Positions 10,289-21,470 of a stretch of DNA of 43,369 nucleotides are shown in pieces. A program made the position numbers and the translations under genes. The notes under the pieces were generated by a model. It ran no database searches, was not told where the DNA came from, and saw only the letters and a program-made list of their open reading frames with translations. How positions within the stretch are numbered: the stretch's first letter is position 1; every line of letters begins with the position of its first letter. This DNA comes from Chara braunii (Eukaryota > Streptophyta > Charophyceae > Charales > Characeae): contig BFEA01000333.1 of assembly GCA_003427395.1 (NCBI GenBank), positions 659,743 through 703,111 of the forward strand, written 5' to 3'.

Positions 10289-11095
10289 TTATCGGGGGAG
10301 TTCGGTCGCGGGCCCACGCTGCACAGCCAATGGAGAGTAATGGTAAGTCCGGCGCCCCGGTTCCCCAAGTTTTTCTCGCCTCTCCTTAAGGGATGACTTA
10401 AATTTTATTGTTTTTTGGGCCGGCGCAGGTTTCGAGACTAGCCGCGGACCCAAAAGGCCCAGCATAGTGGGTGCGCAGTCGAACTGATGAAAAACAGGGC
10501 TGCGTGCGAACCCAGATGGTGAAACCTGGTATGTGGTAGTGACGGGGTGTTCGGAGCCGCCTAGGGAGCCGCTCGGGTCCCGGAAAGATCGTGAGGCTGA
10601 TGCCCTCGGTAAGGTCCCTTGAACATTCGTAAAAATTGGGATGGGGCGGAGAAGTTTGGCAGGGGCCCTGCGCCAAGGCAAAAACATATAAATTAGTGTA
10701 AGACCCGACAACGGTTTTCTTGATAGATTGTTGTCGGACCATGCGAAGTGGAGGAGGNCGGGAGCAGGGCGGTGTGGCTTGGGAGTGCGAATGGCGACGG
10801 ATGCCTCGATCGGAGTAGATAGCGCTGCCGCGGTAGCGGACGGAGCGAAACGCAGCACGGGAAGCTGACGGGAGAGCACGGTGGGGCAAAGCGGGGAGAC
10901 TGGCTGACGGACCAGGAGCCGGACGGGCGCTGAGCCGGGTAACTGACAGTGAGAGGGGGAAAAGTGGGCCCGTGAATGGATCCAGAGCCGAGGCTGCGCC
11001 GAATGCACGCAGGGGGTGACGAGCGCTAGCACGATGAGCCCGAGTGGAAAGGCGGCGGGCAGAAGGCTGGGGGAGACTCCCTGTGAAAGTCGCAA
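10289..11095 (-). other. Antisense LTR open frame, 268 codons, doubtful
   Basis: An equally long frame (268 codons) exists in the 3' LTR at 36,850-37,656 with scattered substitutions. The predicted protein is Pro/Ser/Arg-rich, has a hydrophobic N-terminal stretch (PAAFPLGLIVLALVTPCV) and matches no family I know. GC-rich antisense frames often stay open by chance, and one N lies inside this copy. Openness in two LTR copies is weak evidence because they derive from one sequence. Confidence 0.15.
10687..10737 (+). promoter_or_regulatory. TATA-like word followed by an 8-bp stem-loop
   Basis: TATAAAT (10,687-10,693) is followed by CCGACAAC (10,705-10,712) and its complement GTTGTCGG (10,730-10,737) with a 17-base loop. 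The pair is unchanged in the 3' LTR (TATAAAT 37,248-37,254; arms 37,266-37,273 and 37,291-37,298). The stem contains TGTCGG, the word that begins the LTR. It could be a second promoter/R-region structure. Inferred only. Confidence 0.35.
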
Positions 11096-11335
11096 AGCAG
11101 CACCACGTGCAAATCGTAGTCGGACTTGGGTATAGGGGCGAAAGACTAATCGAACCGTCTAGTTGCTGGTTCACTCCGAAGTTCCTCTAAGGCGGCAGAC
11201 GTGGTCGGGCAGTGCTCCGCGACGGGGCCGCGGACGGGCATTAGGGAGGAGACGGTGGAAAGGCCGGGTTGTGCTAGGCACTAGCGGAGCACGCGCGAAG
11301 CAGCGAGGGAGCGAGTGAACCAGGACGGGGGGGGC

Positions 11336-11339
11336 GCAC
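11336..11339. repeat. Left target-site copy of the nested LTR
   Basis: Reads GCAC; the uninterrupted 3' LTR has GCGC at the matching place (after eight G and a C). One G-to-A change in a CpG explains the difference. Pairs with 19,134-19,137. Confidence 0.6.
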
Positions 11340-13061
11340 TGTCGAGCGCTTCGGTCCGGCACCGAACGTGGCAGCGCGGGACCCTCTCGGCCTCGTCACG
11401 TAGGAGTTGGACCAACCTCGTCACGAACACACAAAGGAGCTTCCATAGGCCGCTCCGGCCGAGTGCGCCAGCCATACCTCTCGCGAGCCCCTACGACAGG
11501 ATAGGGCCTACGCGAGGCACAACTTACATCCACCTTATGGGAGCTGTCACCTCCCTTCGGTGGGCGTATCCCCGCCGAGCTACCAGTCCACAGTACGAAA
11601 GCTACTCGGTTGCAATCGAAGAGGTGGACCAGCCGAGGGCGTTTCTCGTTCGATGTAGCACAGGGGGTACGCGCGGTAATACGCCTATCGGACCCGCACG
11701 TGGGCCGACATCTTGGGGGGCTGAAGTCCTAAGCGTGGCTCGACGTCGGTCGACTAGGACGCCTCCCACACACCACGCGCACACCACTCTACGAACACAA
11801 AAACAATACATACGCGCGCACACATTGCACAAACGACAAAACACGAACAACGCGACAACGCTCCTAGTCCCTCGGTAGCCAACCCATAACTTTCCAATGC
11901 GGAAATCAGATAGGCGTTCCGCGCAGGACTTAGTATAAAACCGCACGGATGTGGGGCTAACTCGTATCGACTCACAATGCAAATGTACGGAAGCAGTTAT
12001 AATGATGACGTACTATGTCGTGCCCATAATCGTGAGGCCCTCGTTAATTTTGAGGGTCGCATTCGACACTCAAGTGTTGGCTGACACACCCCTTGAGGGT
12101 TAATCTCTCGACGCTGGACAACCGCCGTGCGCGGTTAGAGACCACACCCTCTTTAACCCCCTGTGCAAACGGGTTGAGTAGACAACTTTAAGTTGTCATG
12201 GCGGTCGAACATCAAGGGGTTTGACTTTGACGGCCGCCACGAACTATAACGTCCAACTATGAAAACACAAAAAGGAGACTCACTCCAACCCCCATTAGCT
12301 GATGGCCCTCAAAAATGGAAAGGGGGTGGATAAGCCCAAACGACGCGCGCACGGAGGAGGTCCAGTATCCTACCCATAGGCTACCCGGCGTCAGGGATAA
12401 TGAGGCCCGTACACGGACTCCCAAAGGCTGACCGGGGCTAGTCCTCCGCCCACGTGCTGCTTCACGTTACCAAGACCCCAAGTTTACTCGCTGTGTTGCG
12501 CTCGTGATCTCGTCGCCCGACCCATAACTCTTTTAGTGCGGGATGCGACGAGTGCCGCGCGCAAACTTTGTATAAGATCACGAGGGCGTTGGACTTACAC
12601 ATACTATCTCGCTATGCTGTTCTACGCGAGTAACGGTGATGACAGCGCATTGTGTAGTGCCCACACCCAAATGGCCTACTCTGAGCCACGGGGTCCCCTC
12701 TCGACGCTCAGGCGTTGGCTGAAGCGCGAGCCAATGGGGGTAACCCTTTAGCACACGCAAAACCGGCCTGAGGGCCTTTCCGACTTTTGCACCCTGAGGT
12801 GTCCCAACGGGTGCGGGGCAAGACGGCCCTAGGGCGGGAGGGAGTTTGGAGCGGTGGTGAGTTATCTGGCGCATCACCAGCGACACTCTGACCCTTCCGC
12901 CCGAAACTTTATCGTTCCACCAAGATAAATCGCAACAAGGAAAATAAACAAAAGTTGGCGAGAGATATCCCCTCCCTTCTATTCGCCCTAACCTTCGACT
13001 GACCCTTAGTACGCGGGCACTTCAGGCCACGCTAGTTCCACACGTAGGTACACATGCACTG

Positions 13062-13065
<4 letters not shown>

Positions 13066-13093
<28 letters not shown>
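13066..13093. repeat. (TA)n microsatellite
   Basis: Uninterrupted TA dinucleotides inside the nested LTR. The place corresponds to the ATATATGTATATATG segment of the other LTR copies, so it is a local expansion. Confidence 0.9.
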
Positions 13094-13098
<5 letters not shown>

Positions 13099-13487
13099 AG
13101 GGGAATAATTAGTGACGATCACTTCTCACACTCATAGTGGGTCTCCTCCTAGCCATACATATATATGCGCCCGCAGGGCAGCCCAACCAAAACCCCAAGT
13201 CTCTGAACATACCTGCAATCACATCAAAAGTCAGACAAGAGTCCACCCACTACGCGGAGTCAACTCCAACCAGTTCTTATATTCATACCCTTCGCTTTAA
13301 CCATGCAAACCCCAACCTCCAGCCAACCAACCTCAATTAAATACCCAGTACCTTTGTTAAATGACCATTCAATAAAGTCCGGGTGAAACCCTTAACAAAC
13401 AAAAAGATCACCGGGGCTAAAGCCTTTTAGGTCGAGTATGGGGAGCGAGTAGGAATTGAGTCGTGAGCCGAAGGATCGACAACCGAC

Positions 13488-13506
13488 CTGTTATCAGTGA
13501 TAACAG
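13488..13506. other. 19-bp palindrome, nested LTR copy
   Basis: CTGTTATCAGTGATAACAG, perfect 9-bp arms. It is retained although surrounding sequence has diverged from the main LTRs. Confidence 0.75.
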
Positions 13507-13769
13507 ATGATGATCCTTGCAGGAGCAAACTGAACTAGCCTAAGTCCTGAATCGAATGTCCAAGAAATGCCTGTACCATAAGACAGGTCAATGCCCAAGC
13601 TAAATCATCAGCATACGGGGGATGACCCTCCATAGTACATTCTCACCCAAGTTACCTACCAACTAAATCAAAATCTACCCCTAAGCCAGTGCCCAAGCAA
13701 AGGTAGACTAATGGCAGGATCTCCCCTATTCAGGGTGGATCGTCAGAATCGTCATCTGTCAGAATATAA

Positions 13770-14100
13770 TCTAACTCCTCTAAATCAAGAAAATTTCGGC
13801 AGCGCTTCCCGTAGGAAAAGTGTCTTTTTCTGAATTTATATTAGCCCGAATATGAGAGCAGAGATAGTTTTTGACTTTCCAAAGTTCAATTTTGTCTAAC
13901 TCCCTGAATTAGCAAAAATTTGGGCAGCACTCCCTTTAGAAAAGGAGACTTTCCAGATTTCTACTAAGCCATAAATGAACTTTAGACAGGTTGAACTTTG
14001 AAAAGTCAAGAATTGACTAACTCCCCGGATTTGTAGAAATTTCGGCAGCGCTTCCCGTAGAGAAAGTGGCTTACCAAAATTTATACAGAGCCAAGTATAA
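13770..14100 (-). repeat. 124-bp-type array, about three units
   Basis: In LTR sense the units carry a TATA-like word in the first (TATAAATTTTGG) and third (TATAAATTCAG) but AGAAATCTGG in the middle one, then stems such as TTTCTCTACGGGAA, then GCGCTGCCGAAATTT or GTGCTGCCCAAATTT. Fewer units than in the other LTR copies, so copy number varies by subfamily. Confidence 0.75.
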
Positions 14101-14380
14101 CAAAAGATCCCAGGAAATGCGAGAATCGATCTTAGTAAACAAACTTAACTCAGAAAATGCAGGAATTGACCTAACTCCTATCGCTCTAGCACAATGCGAG
14201 CCTCTTAAGCAACTACCTGTCAACCTGACACTCAAACCAAGTAGTAGCCTCACTCAGCCTCATGCAGGCCAAACCACAAAGGTAAGTACTCTCGCTACCC
14301 CAAGTCAATCCTTGCAAACAATAGTTCGTAACCTCTCAATGCTTTATCCTCTTATACCCAACTTACATAGGGCATAAAGT

Positions 14381-15202
14381 CAAGCTGTCCAATCTTATGG
14401 AACTTGCCTGACTCGACCATTGAGTATACACGAACAGGTTGCACAACTACTTCTCTCTTCTTTTGGGGCATACGATTAGGCCGTTCATCTTAGAACAAGG
14501 CTTAGTCGCCCAAAACTATAGAATATCCAACTTATATATACGTCTCTGAGCTTGGTGTTCAAAAGTTGGGCATAGGACCGAGCCGTTCATCTTAGAACAA
14601 GGTCCGGCCTGCCCAAGGTTATTTTCAATTATACTCTTAGTTATACTCTCTTCATTTTATGATAAGCTATAGCCAGGCCGTCCAATCTTATGGAACCCAT
14701 GCCTGGCTAGCCTGTTCATAGATAAAATAGTATAAAATATAATCAAAATTTAACCTTTTGGGTTCCAGCAGGTGCGTGGCATTGGGTCAGACCGTCCAAT
14801 CTTATGAAACATATCTGGTCCTTTGCCAGGTTCGTTTCTCTCTGACCCACTGTGTATGGCATGAGTCCAAGGCCGTCCAATCTTATAGACATGCTCTGCC
14901 CTTAGCACGAATTATCTCCTCAGAATAAAAACAGGAAGGGGCTGAGCAGTCCAATCTTATGGACCTGCTCAGGCCTCCTCGATAAAAAACAAAAGAAACA
15001 GAACAAACCCCAATCAAACACGGCAACCGAACCCTCCAATCTTATGGTACAGGTTTGGATCCTGAAAAGTCAGCCACAGTCAAACCCTCACAATTCAGAG
15101 CAATCAGGCCGTCCAATCTTATGGAACTGGTCTGACTCTCCATGCAGCTCAAAGATAAAACACAGCGGTCAGGCCGTCCAATCTTATGAAACTGGTCTGA
15201 CC
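14381..15202 (-). repeat. Hairpin array of the nested LTR (10 units)
   Basis: Ten units share the plus-strand core GTCCAATCTTATGGAAC or GTTCATCTTAGAAC; the core closes itself (GTCC/GGAC or GTTC/GAAC) around the constant loop ATCTTA. Flanking arms differ from unit to unit but pair with each other: GGACC/GGTCC (14,574-14,578, 14,601-14,605), AGCCAGGC/GCCTGGCT (14,671-14,678, 14,701-14,708), CTGAGCAG/CTGCTCAG (14,942-14,949, 14,965-14,972), CCGAACC/GGTTTGG (15,027-15,033, 15,052-15,058), TCAGGCC/GGTCTGA (15,104-15,110, 15,129-15,135), GGTCAGGCC/GGTCTGACC (15,167-15,175, 15,194-15,202). The last three need one G-T pair on the plus strand. Weaker units: 14,387, 14,483, 14,794 and about 14,875. Confidence 0.8.
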
Positions 15203-18200
15203 CCATAGGACCCATTCAGGCTCAGGCAAAACCACCTTTCACCCACCCTCCCCCAGATGCAACCCCTTGTGTTCACAATCTGCCTTCAGGCAATCAACAA
15301 AACCGAAAATGAGATTGCGCACACATTCCTTTACTTAGTCTGAGTTGTCCTGTCAGTCAAACCAAAGTCAAAGTAGGGGTGCATGCAGTACACTCAGTCA
15401 AACATAGCAAGACATACAAGTAGGGGTTATGTCAGGGTATATAGAGGGAAAGGGATGGTTACCTCTCAATTCCCTGCCTCCAGTGCCTCGCCTAGGCTCC
15501 GTCAGAGCTCCCGCAATCGGTGGGGCGAACCTCCCACAGAGGCCTTGGCGCGGATTACGGGTTGCAATCCTGCCTGCCGCCTTCCTCTCAGCACCAATCA
15601 GACTAGACTTAGAGGAAGAAGGGCAGAAGTAGAAAGGTTTAGTCTCTCAGATCCTGGAAGGGTGCTCTCAAACTCGCAGGAGAGGGTCTTGGTTCCTTGG
15701 CTCGCCTGAGGGCCCCGCAATGGTGGCCAAAAGACATCCGCACCTGGTCAGCTTCTGAACTCAAATACTGAAGCCAGTCTCTTTAAGACCTCCAAAAATC
15801 ACAGCACTAATCTCCTAATTGCCCAGTTTAATCACCTCCCCTTGTCTCAACACCCCTCCCCATGGCCTGCTCGCGGCCGCACAGTGGCTGACAACAATCT
15901 ATATATGCAGCAGTGGTGCTCAATGGCCGTCCCCCGCAGCCTAGCTGCATGCTACAGTTCGCAGTAGTCAGAAGCCGACCTTAACAACATCATATAGGAG
16001 TGATTATCAATAGCAACGGTAACTCGTGCCTCGTCAAAAATAGCAGCCTCCTTTCTTGCCCCGCCACCAACACACCGTAATCCACAGCGACAGCCGACAA
16101 CAACAACTGCTGTTATAGTCTGTGCCCAGCTAGAACAGACTGTAGCAGCTTCACTTGGGGGCCACCGGTCGTGGGTCGTACAACGCAGCAGCAGTTGCCC
16201 GTACCGAACCAGCAGCAACTCATGGCTTGTTGCCAGTGCCTCCTTTCAACGGATGATCATTACGTTTGCCAACAGTCCAATCTGCATTGCGCAGCGAATC
16301 GATCACAGCTTCATCTCACGACGGAATGTGGTCCCGGCCAAGAAAGGAGTCTGCAATCCCCGTCACCTGCCCTGCGTCACCTCGATACAACAGCCTGAGC
16401 ATCTCACACCGGCTGGCTGGTAACCCCACACTTCTCCACGACCGAAACTTCTCCTTAAATCTTCCTCTCCTTTGTGCCCCACGACCGGCCTCTTTCCAGT
16501 TTACTCAACCTGATGAGTAGCACCGAATGAGGCTTCCGCCTGTCCGCTCTTTTCAACTCGTAAGTCCCCAAGCACACTGTCGTCCTGACTCCCCTTCACC
16601 TCGTGGGGGTACGTAGCGTACTAGCCTTCCGAAAGGTAAGTCCCCAATCCCAACGGAAAGGTAAGCCTCCCACCACGTCGTTGCCCTGCCAAACTTCTCA
16701 TAACGACAACGAATAAGGTCGGGTGTATCTTCTGCTAGGATGTGGAAGTATTCAGCCCCCCCTTCGCCGATTTCACTTGCATCCTCCCCATCACTCCCTC
16801 GACTATTCCTGCAGGCACCTCTCATAGGCACAGCCTGAGTCCGTCACTCCGCCAAAACTAGGCACCCCGCCTCGATTCCGACTCCATAGCATGATTCGCA
16901 GGGTCCAAGAACCCTTACCTGGTCCCCCAATTTCCCCAATTCCACCACGATTTGGTCGAACTAACTTCTTCGAATGCACCTACCCCATCGTCTGCCATCT
17001 CCACGCAGCTCACTTCCCTACTAATCTCTCTTTCCACTCACCTTTTCGCTAATCTAACGCTTCCAACAGATTCGCCCTGCTAACAAACCTCTGCCTAAAG
17101 CTTTTCCTCGCTCGTTTTTATCAAGAAACGAGCGGGATGTAGCTTTTTCCCGTTTCGTCCCACAACCATGATTCCCTTTGTTTCCGAATGCACCTGGGCG
17201 CAGATCCCGCCCAGGTTCATTTAGTCATTTCCTCCGTCCATTTTCCGGCGCAGCCCAAAACTTGCCGAACTCAAAACTCACTCTCTTCGCAATCTAACTC
17301 TACGGTCACGCTCGCCCCGGCCTAAACCCCCTACTCTAATCCTTTTCCCGGTCGTTTTCACTAAAAATTGACCAACACTCTCGATTTCCCTTTTCCCCCT
17401 CTACCTCCTTCACTTCGCCATAGCCCCGGCGCAAGCTTCTCCTCCACTAACTCTCATCTCACTGACTAGCGGCCCAATCCAACTCCAGATTCGCATGCGC
17501 CTGTCCTTAGAACCCGCATTCCGCCCCTTTCCCCGCCCGGATTCATTAGGAATCGGGCGAGCTATAGCTCCCTGACCGCGCCGAGATGACCACCTGCCAT
17601 GGCTATCCTCGCCTGCCTGCACCTAACACACCCCTCCGTCCTTGTTCATTCACCCCGCTCCTGCCGCGCCTGCTGTTCCGATACATCCTCCCTTCTGCGC
17701 TCACCGCCCGCTCTGGCAGCACCGCCTCGCCCTCCGCCTCGCCTGCCCTGCTGCCTTAAGGCCCCCGTACTCTCTTACCTTTCTTCCCCATCCCCGGGCG
17801 CACCTCAACGCAGGTCTCCAAGCACCTTCCTTGCTGACGTCACCCCGGTCTCCTTCTCTCCGGTAACACTTAGCGCAGCCACACCTTTCCCAACTGCCGA
17901 ACTTCTCAACAGGTAAAACTCTCGGTTGCCCCGACCGAGCCCCCCACTTATACCGCCCTCCTGCTCCGTACTACCGTATCCCCGACACCGCCTGCTCCTT
18001 GCTGTCGCCCCGCCCACAACCTCGCTGCGCCGGCCGGCCAATCCCGCTGCCCTCGCCTGAACCTGGCGGGGCCCGCGACCAGGTCCTGAAGGACTTTCAC
18101 CGTGGCCATACCCCACGGCTCTCCCCAATCTGAGCGGCCCGGGCAACCCAGAGCGCCATGTTCTACCCTGTGGCGCCTCCCCTATACCGCCCCGATATCT

Positions 18201-19064
18201 TCCTCCCAGTGCCCCAAGGAGCTAGCCTGCGTCGGTACCCCACGGCCCTCTAGGACGACCCCAGGCAGGTCCGACCATTTTGGCTTTTACTCACCAATTG
18301 CCATCACCTGGGTTCGAACACAGCCCATACCTTCAACAACTTTGTGGTGTACCCACTGACCCGTGTTCTCGGGGTCCTATCAGCAGCCGCGATACCACGC
18401 CCCAACGGGACGGGTCCGTTAGATAGGACTAAAAATAAAGGAAGATAGAGAAAAGTGGGTATTTAAGGACCGCTAACGAGAAATGGGTATCGGTCGTCAC
18501 CCCGCCAGCTCTGTGGGTCATGCTTGCCAGCAAAACCGAGGGGGATAGCCCCGTCGGGCCCTCAACCTCTCAGTTCTTTCCAACGCTCCGCTGCTCCTTC
18601 GTCGTAGCATGCTGGCCTCGATCCCCAAGCCTCCGCAGTAATAGTCCACCGCCGTAACCTATAGGGATAAGCCCAAGCTTGGGACAACTAGGCGCGGATT
18701 GCAATATGAAATGGTGTCGCGCCGTGCCCCAGCCTGGGAGCCACAGCCTAGGCCTTCCTTGCCTACCGCTGCCGGCGTGCCAACACCAGGCACCCGCGCC
18801 AGCCTGCTTAGACCGCGCCGTGGCCGCCCCGTGCGCCTACCGACGTGCCAGTCCTACCGTCGATCGCTCGTGCCAACCAAAAACAAGCTTTCATCCCCTA
18901 AACAAAACCGTAGCACGGTCCAGGTTGGTCGACTAGACCGGCCGCTCACTCAATCAGAAAAATCACACACGCACCTTAAAACTGCGCGCCCACATACCCT
19001 CTAACTTAGTCTGGAGGGGTCCCGGACGCGGCCGTACCTCGCCCGACTTATGCCGACCAAACCC

Positions 19065-19081
19065 TTTTTTTTTTTTTTTTT
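19065..19081. repeat. T17 homopolymer
   Basis: Seventeen T in a row close to the 5' terminus (in its own sense) of the nested LTR; absent from the two main LTR copies at the matching place. Confidence 0.9.
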
Positions 19082-19133
19082 GTCATTTGCAAAAACCAGG
19101 GCGGATACCCTTGTAAGGGTATTCACTCCGACA

Positions 19134-19137
19134 ACGC
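19134..19137. repeat. Right target-site copy of the nested LTR
   Basis: Reads ACGC against GCGC in the uninterrupted 3' LTR. With 11,336-11,339 it gives a 4-bp duplication, each copy with one G-to-A change; after TAG the host LTR resumes in register. Confidence 0.6.
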
Positions 19138-19302
19138 TAGATGCATTCGAAAGTGGAGGCAACGGGAGATGGTTATGGCAAGAGGTGGAAAACGCCCACC
19201 TCCCTCGTTCCTCGATGGTTTTGAGCGAGGGAGGAGGCGGTCTTGGGGTTTTAGGCCCGGGCAACCACGATGGTAATGTTAGTTTTAGGAGAAAGGTAAT
19301 GG

Positions 19303-19710
19303 GTGACGAGGTCAGTGAGAGAGGGGGTGCGCGGAGGAATGGCGGAGATGGGAATGACGGGATGTGAAACGGAGAAGTTCTCCCGTTGCCTGATCGAGTC
19401 GAAAGGAAGAAGACGGGATTTTGGGGTTTTGACGCGAGGCGAGTCGTTTGGGATACTTAGTTTGGGGAGTAGATTAGTGGGTAAGGAGCTAAAAGAGGAA
19501 GGGGTTGAGTTGGGATATGGCGGGGACGAAGTAGCGCGGTGGTGGATATGGAAGGCCGGTGACGAAAGGAGTAGGAGGTTATACGAGCTATCGAAACGAG
19601 GGAGAGAGGAAGAAGCCAACTGCGGGTTAGAGACATACCTGTCGACCGATGCGATGCTCGATTTATTGGATGGAAGTAGCCTCCCTCCACCTCTCGGCGT
19701 GCATGGCTAA
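19303..19710 (+). other. LTR open frame (135 codons), doubtful
   Basis: Open in the 5' LTR but broken by a TGA in the 3' LTR (the CGA of LTRGES is TGA at about 38,201). A 122-codon antisense frame (19,619-19,251) is open in both LTRs (second copy 38,382-38,014). Neither resembles a known family. Likely incidental. Confidence 0.15.
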
Positions 19711-19930
19711 AAGGGGCGCGGTGTATACTGCCGCGTTCTAGAGGAAGGTTCATTTGAATTTGCTCATTCTATCGTAGGAGAAAGAAAACGGGGGGGGATA
19801 TACGTACCTGGCTTACTGTTGGTCCAGAGTTGCGCTGGGCGTTGTCTTGGTCGTGTGCCCGCCCGCAGCAAGGGACGAGTGAACCTGGCTGCACCAACGG
19901 CCAGGTGCGCTCATACAGAAGGAGCGACTA

Positions 19931-19948
19931 CAGAGAGAGAGAGAGAGT
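19931..19948. repeat. (GA)n microsatellite
   Basis: A short GA run, slightly longer in the 3' LTR at about 38,694-38,712. Confidence 0.85.
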
Positions 19949-21012
19949 GCTCACCGGGCCTGCTGATACGATAAAATCTGAAGTCGTGCCCGGTGTGTTG
20001 GCTCGTATGCGGTTAAGCCTGGTCGTGGTGCTCGTCAAGTGCTCTCACACTAGGCCATACTGCGGGGCTGAGGAATCGCTACTTGTTAGTGTGCTCTTCG
20101 TTCGAGCGATGAGAATGATAAGGGAGTAACCCCCTACTCTGGGGATTGGTTGATAACTGAAACTGCGAGAGGTCGACATGAGAGGTTTTGACATTCTCTC
20201 TAACTAGCCGGAGCACTGCCTGCCACGAGGCACAAAGCAATAGGAAGCGGAGGCTGTGACTGAAACTTTACCTGTGGGATACTGCACTACGGTATCCATC
20301 GTTGGAGGCGGAAAGGGCAGCATGCTACGAGATTAGCCTGCGACTCAGGAGGAGAGGGCTCGCCGTTGCCTTCGAGCTTGTTGTTGCGCCACTACCGATT
20401 GCCCGCCACTCGTACTGACTGTTTCAACAGGTTGTAGCTGCGGATGGTTGCTGGCCATTGCTGCGGTTTTACCTGTTGTATACTGTTGCAATAAGTTGTT
20501 CGGGTACTTGCTGTTGCCAAGGTTGCTGCTGGGCTCCACGAGATCTTGCTGGTGGGCATGGTTGTTCTACAAACAACATTTTTGTAAGGTCTGTTGCATC
20601 CTGAATGGAGGGAGGAACCTATTTTGTTTACGCTGCATGCTCTGGTAGAATGACAACTTGTGGGTTAGAAAGCGAGGCGCTGTAACCTGGGGCAGTAGTC
20701 AAACTGTGAAGGGGTTTCTCGCTGCGACTCGAGGTTTTGTCAAGATACTGGTTGCTGGCGGGTTGACTTCAAGTTGACGAAGCGTCTAGGCACCTTGGCT
20801 GCCATTGCGGGGCCCTCAGGCGTACCAAGATAACAAGGCCCTCTCCTGAGAGTTTGTGAGCATCACCCTTATATCTGAGAGTCTCAAACCATCTTCCTTT
20901 GTCCTTCTTACTCTAAGTCTAGTCCTCGGTTACGAGAGGAAGGCAACAGGTGGGATTGCAACCCGTAAGTCCGCTTCAAGGCACTGTGGGGAGTTCACCT
21001 ACCGATTGCGGA

Positions 21013-21188
21013 AGTCTTCGAATCATTGTCCAATGCTTGAATCAAATGCCTAGTGGCATGATCAAAGCGGATGAGTCATTTTGCCGAGTTCCTTCAACAT
21101 GGTTATCTCAAGCGCCTTAGTATACTCTACTTGTTCACCTGTGTCGGTTTGGGGTACGGTTCAATCTACAATTGATTCTAACTCTGCT
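21013..21188 (-). pseudogene. Organellar (mitochondrial-type) LSU rRNA fragment inside the 5' LTR
   Basis: On the minus strand 21,175-21,076 reads as the LSU rRNA segment containing GTACCCCAAACCGACACAGG, AAGGCGCTTGAG and GAAGGAACTCGGCAAAATG, one of the most conserved parts of bacterial-type 23S rRNA (E. coli positions roughly 1,640-1,760). Variants such as GGTGAACAAGTAGAGTATAC and ACCATG fit plant mitochondrial 26S better than plastid 23S, from memory. The left part (21,013-21,075) is not recognised and may be another organellar piece. The insert replaces about 10 bases present in the 3' LTR and the nested LTR, so it is a later filler insertion, not a functional rRNA gene. Confidence 0.75.
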
Positions 21189-21470
21189 GGAACTCAGGAG
21201 GAGTTCGAGAGGCAGGGAACCTTCAGGTATATACCCTCCATCTGTATAACCCACTACTACCCATGTTTGCCTACCTCCCGACTACAGCATGCATGAGATT
21301 GTCCCTATGGTTTTTTGTTTTCTCTTCAGGACGTAATCAGGCTGAATGGAAGGAACGTGTGAGAGTGAAGCCTAAGTTCTACTTTGTTTTGATTGAAAGC
21401 AAACTAAGGAATGAACTGAGGGAAGCTGAGAGGACGGCAGGCTGCATGCGTTTTGGCCGGGTCAACCAAA

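Larger units (their letters stand above)
11340..19133 (-). mobile_element. Nested solo LTR, reverse orientation, 7,794 bp
   Basis: On the plus strand it begins TGTCGAGCGC and ends CTCCGACA; read on the minus strand it is a complete copy of the LTR family. It starts TGTCGGAGTGAATACCC and runs through the GC-rich third (about 19,130-15,500), hairpin array (15,202-14,381), 124-bp-type units (14,100-13,770), palindrome (13,506-13,488), AT-rich segment with a (TA)n run and GC-rich end. No gag or pol lies inside, so it is a solo LTR left by LTR-LTR recombination. It is much more diverged from the two main LTRs than they are from each other, so it represents another subfamily. Open frames inside it are incidental. 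Confidence 0.85.

Noticed and set aside
18295-18325. tRNA T-arm (GGGTTCGAACAC)
   Set aside because: It is the diverged LTR counterpart of a segment that in the main LTRs reads GTGCGAACCCAGATGGTG; the stem does not close.
17599-18359. Protein genes in the GC-rich part of the nested LTR
   Set aside because: Overlapping frames on both strands, Pro/Ser/Arg-rich low-complexity products, and not preserved in the other LTR copies.
19065-19081. RNA polymerase III terminator
   Set aside because: A T17 run with no upstream pol III gene or A/B box that I can see.
9621-19133. A 9.5-kb imperfect inverted repeat (giant hairpin or foldback transposon) bounded by TGTCGG...CCGACA
   Set aside because: The inverted relation arises because a reverse-oriented solo LTR sits inside a plus-oriented LTR; the uninterrupted 3' LTR and the 4-bp duplication explain both ends.
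11338-19135. CACTA-type DNA transposon (left end reads CACTGTCG)
   Set aside because: The right end does not give a matching CACTG inverted repeat; TG...CA ends, internal colinearity with LTRs and the PBS after the 5' LTR favour an LTR.
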